Assembly: GCA_017694215.1 (NCBI GenBank)
Contig: JADIND010000134.1
Span: 1 to 7,587 of the forward strand
DNA length: 7,587 nucleotides
From: Candidatus Scatousia excrementipullorum
GTDB lineage: Bacteria > Cyanobacteriota > Vampirovibrionia > Gastranaerophilales > Gastranaerophilaceae
Direction of reading: 5' to 3'
Position numbers and translations under genes: made by a program. The notes under the pieces are model-generated. The model had not been told where the DNA came from. It saw nothing but the letters and a program-made list of their open reading frames with translations, and did no database searches. This document shows positions 1 to 7,400 of this stretch, piece after piece. Numbering within the stretch: position 1 is the stretch's first letter; each line of letters opens with the position of its first letter.

Positions 1-62
1 GAATTATACAATCCGGATTGGATAAAATAAAAAAGGATTTGAAACGACAGGGAATTATTTAG
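1..62 (+). CDS. 3' end of an upstream gene, possibly gcvPA (partial)
   Basis: The third reading frame is open from the window edge to a TAG at 60-62. It gives a Lys-rich, helix-like tail ending in DLKRQGII. Its stop lies only 2 bases before the gcvPB start, which suggests translational coupling. In organisms with a split P-protein, gcvPA usually sits directly before gcvPB, and a short amphipathic C-terminal helix suits a fold-type I PLP protein, so GcvPA is the natural guess. The tail is too short to prove it. The first frame is also open briefly and ends at TAA 28-30 with the tail ELYNPDWIK. If that is the real end, the gap to gcvPB would be 34 bases. Frame 3 contains a CGA codon, which is uncommon in the neighbouring genes, so the frame choice is only moderately secure. 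Confidence 0.5.
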   Translation, partial: IIQSGLDKIKKDLKRQGII

Positions 63-64
63 GG

Positions 65-1492
65 ATGAAAACTATATTTGAAAAAAGTAATAACTCGGGG
101 ATGTGTTTAATTGATGAAAAAGAAAATTTAAATTTTCTTGACGCTAGATTCCTCCGTGAGAATGCGTGCGGGCTTCCTCAGATTGGAGAACTTGAAGTAT
201 TGAGGCATTACAAGGAACTTTCGGATAGAAATTTCTGTATAGAAAAAGGTTTTTATCCTCTCGGCTCCTGTACTATGAAGTATAATCCAAAGGTAAATGA
301 ATTGCTGGCTTCGCTTGAAGGTTTTGCAAATCTTCATCCGCTATCTTCTGATGAAGATTCTCAAGGGGCCCTAAAACTTATGTTTTTGTTGCAGGAGGCT
401 TTGAAAAAAATAACAGGAATGGAGGCGGTTTCACTTCAGCCTGCAGCTGGTGCTCATGGTGAACTTACCGGTATGATGGTTATTAAAAAATATTTTGAAG
501 TGAAAGGTGAAACAAGAAAAAAAGTTATTATTCCTGATTCCGCTCACGGTACTAATCCTGCAAGTGCTCATATGTGCGGATTTGAAATAGTTCCGGTTAA
601 ATCTGATGAAAAAGGTCAGGTTGATATTGAAGCCTTAAAAGAGGTTCTTGGCACTGATGTTGCCGCAATTATGATGACAAACCCTAATACTCTGGGAATA
701 TTTGAAGAAAATGTTCTTGAAATATCAAAGTTAATGCATGATAACGGTTCCATTTTATATTATGACGGTGCTAATTTTAATGCAATTATGGGCTATACAA
801 ATCCAAAACTCATGGGGTTTGATGTGGTTCATTTAAATCTGCATAAAACATTCGCAACTCCGCATGGCGGCGGCGGACCGGGTGCTGGACCCGTTTGTGT
901 CGTTGAAGCTTTAAAAGATTATCTGCCGGTTCCTGTTATTGATTTTGACGGTGAAAAGTATTTCAGAAATTATAATCTTGAACATTCTATAGGGCAGGTA
1001 AGAAGTTTTTACGGAAATTTCGGTGTATTGGTCAGAGCTTATGCTTATATTCTTATGATGGGAAATAATCTTAGAAATGCAACGGAAGATGCAGTTTTAA
1101 ACGCTAATTATATAAAAGAAAAACTTAAGAAATATTATGATTTGCCGTATGATGAGCCTTGCATGCATGAATTTGTTTTGTCAGGTGAAAGACAAAAACA
1201 CAATTCTGGAGTTTCGACTTTGAATATTGCAAAAAGATTAATGGATTTTGATGTTCATCCGCCGACGGTCTATTTTCCGTTGATTGTACATGAAGCAATT
1301 ATGGTTGAGCCGACGGAATCAGAAACTAAAGCTAAGCTTGATGAATTTATTGATGCTATGATAAAAATATCAAAAGAGGCGGAAGTTGAACCGGAAAAAG
1401 TTCTTTCAGCTCCGCACAAAACACCGGTTTTACGGGTTGATGAAACACTTGCTGCACGCAAACCGGATTTGAAGTTTATTGATAACTATTAA
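65..1492 (+). CDS. gcvPB: Glycine dehydrogenase (decarboxylating) subunit 2, GcvPB
   Basis: This is the PLP-carrying half of the split glycine cleavage P-protein. With GcvPA it decarboxylates glycine in the cytoplasm and passes the aminomethyl group to the lipoyl arm of GcvH, feeding methylene-tetrahydrofolate production through GcvT. At 475 residues it has the usual length for the subunit. Visible landmarks are GSCTMKYNPK (67-76), the PAAGAHGE segment (126-133), HGTNPASAH (161-169), the MMTNPNTLG loop (203-211), Asp234 in YYDGAN (expected to contact the PLP ring nitrogen), and LNLHKTF followed by a Gly-rich loop (258-275). Lys261 in that motif is the expected Schiff-base lysine. The C-terminal part keeps the HPPTVYFPLIVHEAIMVEPTE block (398-418). 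AGGG at 49-52 lies upstream of the ATG. The frame is intact and no key motif is missing. The family assignment is very secure; pairing with GcvPA is inferred from family knowledge. Confidence 0.97.
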   Translation: MKTIFEKSNNSGMCLIDEKENLNFLDARFLRENACGLPQIGELEVLRHYKELSDRNFCIEKGFYPLGSCTMKYNPKVNELLASLEGFANLHPLSSDEDSQGALKLMFLLQEALKKITGMEAVSLQPAAGAHGELTGMMVIKKYFEVKGETRKKVIIPDSAHGTNPASAHMCGFEIVPVKSDEKGQVDIEALKEVLGTDVAAIMMTNPNTLGIFEENVLEISKLMHDNGSILYYDGANFNAIMGYTNPKLMGFDVVHLNLHKTFATPHGGGGPGAGPVCVVEALKDYLPVPVIDFDGEKYFRNYNLEHSIGQVRSFYGNFGVLVRAYAYILMMGNNLRNATEDAVLNANYIKEKLKKYYDLPYDEPCMHEFVLSGERQKHNSGVSTLNIAKRLMDFDVHPPTVYFPLIVHEAIMVEPTESETKAKLDEFIDAMIKISKEAEVEPEKVLSAPHKTPVLRVDETLAARKPDLKFIDNY

Positions 1493-1509
1493 ACATAAGA
1501 GAAAATACT

Positions 1510-2655
1510 ATGGGAAAAGAAGATAAGAAAAAAATAAAAGTTGCGTTTCCGCATATGGGAAATATCTGGATAGCCTGGGCGGCTGCTTTGAGAAAAGTAG
1601 GAGTAGAGCCTTTTATACCGCCTTATACAAGCAAAAAAACACTCTCACTAGGAACTAAAAATTCCCCTGAAGCCATATGTCTGCCGTATAAATTAATTCT
1701 CGGTAATTTTGTTGAAGCTATTGAGGGCGGTGCCGATTATGTTGCGATGATTGCATCTCCGGGCTGCTGCAGACTCGGTGAATACGGAGCATGTATAAAT
1801 AATGCACTTGCTGATATGGGTTACAAAACAAATTATATTGAATTGACACTTTATGACGGTATCAAGGGGTTGTTTGACTTTTTGAAAAAAGTCAGCGGTA
1901 AAAATGACCCTATTCTGTTTACAAGAGCGATTCTTCTTGCTATCAGAAAAGTCTTTTTGATTGATGATTTGGACAGAAAGCTCTCTTATTACAGAGCAAG
2001 GGAAATCCATCAGGGTGACGCAGAAAAACATTATCATAAATGTCTTAGAATTATTGATGCCGCTATGAATACAAGAGAAATGAACAAAGCTAAAAAGCTT
2101 GTATTTGAAGAAATGGCAAAGACTGAAATTGATAAAAATAAAGAAGTCTTATATGTTGATATAACAGGGGAAATCTATCTTGTCTGCGACAGATTTTCAA
2201 ATCAGGATATTGTAAAAGAACTTGGCAAAATGGGTGTTGAAACAAGAAAAAGCCTTACTGTCAGCGGTTTCTTAAAGGATGCTATAATACCTAAAATTTT
2301 CAGAAAAGGTGAAACCCATCTTCAACGTGCTGACAGAATGGCAAAACCTTATTTAATGAGAGATATTGGCGGAGATGCTCTGGAATGTGTTTCAGATGTC
2401 GCTTATGCAAACGAAAGAGGGATTGACGGAATTATCCATATCAGTCCGTTTACCTGCATGCCGGAAATTATGTCACAGAATATTTTTCCTGCAATGAGAG
2501 AAAATTGTGATATACCTATTCTTCCGTTAATTATGGATGAACAAACAGGTAAAGCTGGATATCTTACCCGTCTTGAGGCTTTCGTAGATTTGATGAGAAG
2601 AAGAAAAAGAAAACTTGCGGTTGAATCAAAAAAACAGGCTGATGCTGTTAAGTAA
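1510..2655 (+). CDS. Acyl-CoA dehydratase activase-related protein (COG3581-like, 2-hydroxyacyl-CoA dehydratase superfamily)
   Basis: The 381-residue soluble protein resembles proteins annotated as CoA protein activase or acyl-CoA dehydratase activase-related. These are relatives of the Fe-S subunits of 2-hydroxyacyl-CoA dehydratases and benzoyl-CoA reductases. Similarity begins at VAFPHMGN (11-18) and continues through PPYTSKKTLSLGTKNSPE (37-54), Cys57 in ICLPYKLILGNFVEAIEGGAD (56-76), and a cysteine cluster at Cys86, Cys87 and Cys95 (PGCCRLGEYGAC). The C-terminal half has GEIYLVCDRFSN (220-231), SPFTCMPEIM (312-321) and DEQTGKAGYLTRLEAFVD (343-360). Cys57, the 86/87 pair, Cys226 and Cys316 are plausible Fe-S ligands by analogy. 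It lacks the ASKHA ATPase domain of true activases, and no such partner or COG3580-like sister is encoded here. Its substrate is unknown even at family level. It lies 17 bases after gcvPB, with a weak AAGAGA ribosome binding site at 1497-1502, so co-transcription is likely. Confidence 0.8.
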   Translation: MGKEDKKKIKVAFPHMGNIWIAWAAALRKVGVEPFIPPYTSKKTLSLGTKNSPEAICLPYKLILGNFVEAIEGGADYVAMIASPGCCRLGEYGACINNALADMGYKTNYIELTLYDGIKGLFDFLKKVSGKNDPILFTRAILLAIRKVFLIDDLDRKLSYYRAREIHQGDAEKHYHKCLRIIDAAMNTREMNKAKKLVFEEMAKTEIDKNKEVLYVDITGEIYLVCDRFSNQDIVKELGKMGVETRKSLTVSGFLKDAIIPKIFRKGETHLQRADRMAKPYLMRDIGGDALECVSDVAYANERGIDGIIHISPFTCMPEIMSQNIFPAMRENCDIPILPLIMDEQTGKAGYLTRLEAFVDLMRRRKRKLAVESKKQADAVK

Positions 2656-2680
2656 TGTGTTGGTTTAATTAATTAATAAC

Positions 2681-2686
2681 AGAGGT
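2681..2686 (+). promoter_or_regulatory. Ribosome binding site of the membrane protein gene
   Basis: AGAGGT lies 11 bases before the ATG at 2698 and is the only purine-rich, anti-Shine-Dalgarno-like stretch in the 42-base gap. The gap is otherwise AT-rich with no hairpin, so it supports the chosen start and read-through from the preceding gene rather than a new transcription unit. Confidence 0.6.
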
Positions 2687-2697
2687 AATATAAAATT

Positions 2698-3531
2698 ATG
2701 TTTAAATTATTTAAAAATGCGTTTAGATTAACTAATGAAGGAATACTGCTTGCAATACCTCTGATATTATTCTTGTGGCTGATGACCATATACCTTACAT
2801 TTGCAGGAAGTGTTGTAGATACGCTTCCGGAGGCTTTGTCCGCTCTTGTTACTCTTTTGTGTATGGTAGGAGCTTTTTTTGCAGGCTGGTTTTATATAGT
2901 GAAAAAGACTCTTAAAATTGCAAAAACCGAATACGTAATGGATGAAGATAGAGCAAAAGCTTTGTTGTCTTTGATGAAGCAGATTCCTGCCGGAATAGGA
3001 AAATATTTTGTTACTTTTTTAGGAATGTCTTTATTTGCATTGTTAATTTTTGCTTTATATGGAGCTCTTGTTTATAAATTCGGGCTTCACTTTATTGGCA
3101 GTATTGACTTTACTCCTGCACAAATCAAAGGTGCTATGGCATCACCTCAGGATATGAAAGCTTTTCTTGATTCTCTGACCCCTGAGCAAATTTATGCCCT
3201 TGGCAGCTGGAATTTGCTTTTTATGGCTGCAACATCTTTACTTTCATTCCTTTTGATGTTATGGATTCCGGAAATTATTTACCAAACCCAGAACCCTGTC
3301 ATTGCATTATTTAAATCTCTGAAAAAGTTATTTGTAAAATTCCCAAAAGCTCTGTTGCTCTTTGTTTATATTACGTTTTTAAATATTGTTATTTCCTTTG
3401 CAAATACGTTTGCGGTTCTTCATCCTATTATTTATATGATATTAATGACAATATATTTCTATTTTCTTGTTTATGTTGTTGTTTTAATATTTTACTATTA
3501 CGATACGGAATTTAATGATGTCGAAGAGTAA
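2698..3531 (+). CDS. Polytopic inner-membrane protein of unknown function
   Basis: I do not recognise this 277-residue protein. About six hydrophobic segments can be seen near residues 15-36, 45-67, 103-125, 171-192, 216-238 and 242-266. The first is preceded by a basic start (MFKLFKNAFRLTNEG), and there is no cleavable signal peptide. A charged stretch at 70-100 (KIAKTEYVMDEDRAK) separates segments 2 and 3. An extra loop at about 130-170 (SIDFTPAQIKGAMASPQDMK) separates segments 3 and 4; its contents suggest a small helical hairpin. The basic linker SLKKLFVKFPKA (207-218) before segment 5 is probably cytoplasmic. The general look, with paired helices and a tail ending in an aromatic run plus acidic residues, recalls the diffuse group of small integral membrane proteins of the DUF4013/DUF975 kind. 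That resemblance is weak and I assign no function. Its 3' end overlaps miaA, so the two are probably translated together. Confidence 0.85.
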   Translation: MFKLFKNAFRLTNEGILLAIPLILFLWLMTIYLTFAGSVVDTLPEALSALVTLLCMVGAFFAGWFYIVKKTLKIAKTEYVMDEDRAKALLSLMKQIPAGIGKYFVTFLGMSLFALLIFALYGALVYKFGLHFIGSIDFTPAQIKGAMASPQDMKAFLDSLTPEQIYALGSWNLLFMAATSLLSFLLMLWIPEIIYQTQNPVIALFKSLKKLFVKFPKALLLFVYITFLNIVISFANTFAVLHPIIYMILMTIYFYFLVYVVVLIFYYYDTEFNDVEE

Positions 3532-4387
3532 AGTTATTGCGATAGTCGGAGCAACAGCGAGCGGAAAGAGTGCATATGCGGTTGAACTTGCTAAAAAAAT
3601 CGACGGGGAAATTATTTCCGCTGATTCCAGGCTTGTGTATAAAGGATTTAATGTGGCGTGTGCAAAACCTTCTTTAGAAGAGCGTGGTGGAATCCCTCAT
3701 TTTATGATGGATATTGTTGAACCGGAATTTGACTATTCGGCCGGTTTATATGTAAAAGATGCTAAAAAATGCATTAATGATATTATTTCAAGGGGGAAGA
3801 TTCCGATTATTGCCGGAGGAACCGGACTTTATTTCAGAGTTTTGCTTGAAAATTATGATTTACCGCAGGTGGAGCCTGATTATGAGTACAGAAAAGAGCT
3901 GAATAAACTTGAAAAAGAGGAATTATATTCGCTTTTAGAGGAGAAAGATTCTGTTTGTGCTGCAAAAATAGATAAAAACGACAAGAAAAAAATTATAAGA
4001 GCCTTGGAAGTTTGTTATGTTTCCGGACATCCAATGAGTGAATTGCAAGGAATAAAGGAGCCTGAGTTTGAAGTTGAATGGATAGGTCGAAATTTCCAGA
4101 GGAATATTTTATATGACAGAATTAACAAACGTGTTGATATGATGTTTGAAAATGGTATTGTTGATGAAACAAAATATTTGCTTGAAAAACACGGGCGAAT
4201 ACCCAATATAATTTACACTATCGGTTATCAGGAAGTTGTAGAATTTCTTGACGGCAGATTAACTCTTGAACAGGCAAAAGATAAATTAAAACAAAATACG
4301 AGAAATTATGCCAAAAGACAGCTTACCTGGTTTAGAAAGAATCCTGAAATAAAGTGGAATGTATATCCTGATAAGCTGAAAAAATAA
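3515..4387 (+). CDS. miaA: tRNA dimethylallyltransferase MiaA
   Basis: MiaA transfers the dimethylallyl group of DMAPP to N6 of adenosine 37 in tRNAs reading U-starting codons, making i6A, the substrate for MiaB. The 290-residue length is typical. Seen in order are the P-loop GATASGKS (12-19), DSRLVYKG (37-44), the AKPS element (50-53), PHFMMDIVEP (61-70), AGGTGLYFRVLL (100-111), DKNDKKKIIRALEV (153-166), IGYQEVVEFLDG (236-247) and the C-terminal NTRNYAKRQLTWFR (261-274). Asp37 and Arg-containing elements expected for catalysis and tRNA binding are present. VACAKP replaces the more usual IGTAKP, a conservative local variation. The start overlaps the membrane protein gene. A second in-frame ATG at 3518 is better spaced (7 bases) from the weak GGAA at 3507-3510, so the true start may be one codon later. 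Confidence 0.97.
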   Translation: MMSKSKVIAIVGATASGKSAYAVELAKKIDGEIISADSRLVYKGFNVACAKPSLEERGGIPHFMMDIVEPEFDYSAGLYVKDAKKCINDIISRGKIPIIAGGTGLYFRVLLENYDLPQVEPDYEYRKELNKLEKEELYSLLEEKDSVCAAKIDKNDKKKIIRALEVCYVSGHPMSELQGIKEPEFEVEWIGRNFQRNILYDRINKRVDMMFENGIVDETKYLLEKHGRIPNIIYTIGYQEVVEFLDGRLTLEQAKDKLKQNTRNYAKRQLTWFRKNPEIKWNVYPDKLKK

Positions 4388-4410
4388 CGGTATTAGCTCT
4401 TTAGAGGGAT

Positions 4411-4444
4411 TTGTTTCAGGTTTTTATGTTCGTGTTAATATAAT
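4411..4444 (+). promoter_or_regulatory. Possible sigma-70 type promoter for the AsmA-like gene
   Basis: An exact TATAAT lies at 4439-4444 in the 87-base gap between miaA and the AsmA-like gene. The best -35 match at usable spacing is TTCAGG at 4415-4420 (18-base spacer), which is poor. TTGTTT at 4411-4416 is closer to consensus but 22 bases away. There is no TGn extension. Transcription would start near 4451 and leave a leader of about 24 bases. In AT-rich DNA such a hexamer can occur by chance, so this is a candidate only. Confidence 0.35.
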
Positions 4445-4459
4445 AACAAATATTTTATT

Positions 4460-4466
4460 GTGAGGG
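4460..4466 (+). promoter_or_regulatory. Ribosome binding site that selects the AsmA-like start
   Basis: GTGAGGG is a strong Shine-Dalgarno-like sequence. It lies only 2 bases before the first in-frame ATG (4469) but 8 bases before the second (4475). The second spacing is normal for initiation, so 4475 is chosen as the start. Confidence 0.65.
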
Positions 4467-4474
4467 ATATGTTT

Positions 4475-7400
4475 ATGAATAAAAAAATATTGAAAAAAGT
4501 AGGTATTATTGCAGGTTCGGTTATTGCAAGCATATATATATTGTTTTTGGTTGTGCCTTTCTTTTTAAACGGTATAGCTGCATCTTGCGGTCATTTTATT
4601 ACAAGTACGGTTAAGGATGCAACAGGTTTTGTCGTGAAATTTGAAAATATCAGATTTATTACGACACCTAAATTGACAGCAGGCGTAAAAATAGGACATT
4701 TTACAACTGCACTTCCCGATGGTGATATTGTTCTTTCTCTTGATAATGCTTATGGCAAGATTTCACTTTTACCATTGTTAATAAAAAGGATTGAACTTGA
4801 TGCTGTTGGTGCTGATAATATCTCAGCTGTCTTAAAAGTAAAAAAAGACGGCAAATTCTTATTGGAAGATTATCTCCCGCAAGATGAAGATATGCAGAAT
4901 ACTAATTCTGATGAAACACAGGCACCAATGACGGAATTGCCTCTGGGGTTAAAATTATCAAATCATTTGCCGAATATTCATGTAAAATCTTATAAACTGG
5001 CTTTTAACGACATTCCAACTAAGAAAGATTATTATGTCCAGGGTAGTGATTTTAATGTAAGTGATTTTATAATTAATAAAAAAGTTAAATTTTCTACTGT
5101 AGGGAAAGTCGTTTTGGATGACAGAATTCCGTTTAATTACAATTTAAAAGTATTAAATACCATCATGCCGGATGTTGACTTAAATGAATTAATTTTTGCC
5201 CCTGCTGCGGCAGAGAAAAAAGAGGCGTCAGCTGCTGTTAATATAAATGTTATAGACATATTTAAAATGATTAATAAAAATTTGATAACTGCAGATGTTA
5301 GTGCTGATATTAAATCTTATGGTGCACTTGATGATATCAATATAGATGGAGTTGTAAATGTCGATAATATATCTGTAGCAAAAGATAATGAACCTTTGCC
5401 TGCAGGACATATAGCATTTACACATAAGGGTAAGAATATTGATATAGATTCTGCTTTTTATACTGATAGTGATGAAACAACATCATTTACCGGTAAAATA
5501 AAAACAGGCAAAAATCCAAAACTGGATATCTCTTGTAAATCTAATGCATCTTTTAACAATGTGTTCAGAGTATTTGACAGTATAGCAAAATCCGTCAATT
5601 ATAATGAACTTGATACGCTAAGTGCAACAGGTGGAATTGATGCGGATTTTAATATTAAAGCTGATAAAAAAGCAATTCATTCAAACGGATATTTAAAAAT
5701 ACCGTCAGCATCAATTAAATACGGTTTGTATAATATCTTAATTGATAAGATTTTTGCAAATATTGATTTTTCAAATGATATGGTAAACATAAAGGATTTT
5801 AAGTTTACCGTAATGAATCAGCCGTTGAATGCATACGGGACAATTCAAAATGATACGACATCGGATTTGCATTTGACTGCTGATAAACTGCCTATAAAAG
5901 GTCTGCTTGTGGCTGCGGGGCAGCTATCTTTATTAAAGGAGAATAATATTAAAAGCGGTGAGCTTTCCCTTGACGCTGCAGTGAGCGGTACCTTTAAAAA
6001 ATTAGTACCTGTTGTCGATTTGTTTGTGGATAACATTAATATATTAAATATTCCGTCTGATACAACAGTTAAGCTTGCAAATTCTAAATTTAACCTTTCC
6101 TCTTCAGCTGATTCTTACAAAGGAATTCTTGATGTAGATTCTGTTCAAATTTTGAATCCTATTGCTGATTTTTCATTGCCTGCGGCAAAAGTAACTATTG
6201 ACGGCAATGATATTGTAATTGATGATTCTTATATAATGTTTGACAATTCCCGTATTGATTTGTCCGGTAAAATTGAGGATTATACAGATAAAAATCTTGC
6301 AATTAATCTTGCGGCAATCGGAAATTTGGTTGCGTCGGATTTAAAATCACTTGTTCCGCCGGAATTCCGTTCTTATATTACAGCATCAGGCAAGCTGCCT
6401 GTTTATATGAATGTTACGGGAAATGCCAAAACCCAGCTTGTTAAGGCACAGATACTTGCAACTCCGTCTAATTATTTAATTTTAGTTAAAATATCAGCTC
6501 TTAACGGTAAAAATACTCTGGTTAATACTAATATACATATAAAGGATAATTCGCTGGAATTTACAGATACCGGTATATTTACAACATCTGCGGCAAGTCT
6601 GCCTGCTTCTCAGATGTCTGAGCCGCTTGTTTCTTTATCGGGTTCGGTTGATGATTTAACGTCAAATCAAATTTTGAACAGTATTAAACTGGATATTCCT
6701 GCAGATTTATCGTTGGAAATTCCGGGATTTAAAAATTCAAAAGCAATTCTTTCGGGATACTTAAATTTGAATGGTTCGCTTTTCAATCCATCAATTAAAG
6801 CTAAAATATCCGCACCTGATGTGCAAATCCCTCAAATAAAAACTACTTTGAGTAATATTACAGTTAATATGAATTCAAAATCAATAAACGTTAATACTCC
6901 AAAGATTGTTATTGATAATTCTGTTATGCGTGCTACAACTGATATTAATCCTAATTTTACAAACGGTGTTATTGTAACAAATCTGGATTATCATGCGGAT
7001 ATGCTGGATTCGGATACTCTTATTGCTGCAATGGCAGGCATGCCGGCTCAAAGTACAACCGCTTCTTCTGCAGCAACTGCTGCAAATCAAAATCTAGGTG
7101 TAATTATCCAAAAAGGCAGAGGAACTGTTACAAAATTTAAGTCCGGCGGAATTATTGCAGAAAGTATGACATCGGATTTAAGCCTTAAAAATAATGTATT
7201 ATACTTAAATTCTCTTCAAGGCAGTGCATTTGACGGTAAATTTAACGGTGATGTTTCTGTTAATCTGATAAGCGGTGCGACAAATGTTGATTTTAAGGGT
7301 TCGGATATGAATGCGGAAAGTGCCATTGCAGGTGCTGCCGGACTTAAAAATGCTCTTTCAGGTACTTTAGGATTCAATGCAAAAGTTTCATTGAACGCAT

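Noticed and set aside
1..64. Glycine riboswitch before the glycine cleavage gene
   Set aside because: The window begins inside the previous coding sequence and leaves no leader region; a riboswitch would sit before the first gene of the operon, outside the window.
128..337. Short minus-strand open frames inside gcvPB (also 1270-1461), miaA (4015-4206) and the AsmA-like gene (5228-5425, 5845-6036, 6881-7090, 7216-7443)
   Set aside because: All lie opposite intact plus-strand coding sequence and lack family signatures or clear ribosome binding sites.
65..1492. Broken full-length GcvP of about 950 residues
   Set aside because: The 475-residue protein starts and ends like a natural GcvPB subunit with an upstream start signal, so this is the normal split form and not a truncation.
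1693..2037. 114-codon open frame on the minus strand inside the COG3581-like gene
   Set aside because: It is fully antisense to a well-supported gene, its translation has no recognisable motif, and its composition follows from the complementary codons.
2665..2676. Palindromic TTAATTAATTAA as a possible operator
   Set aside because: It is a simple AT repeat expected by chance in an AT-rich gap, with no promoter next to it.
4397..4406. CTCT-TT-AGAG inverted repeat just after miaA as a terminator
   Set aside because: The stem is only four base pairs with a two-base loop and no adjacent T-run, so it is too weak to terminate transcription.
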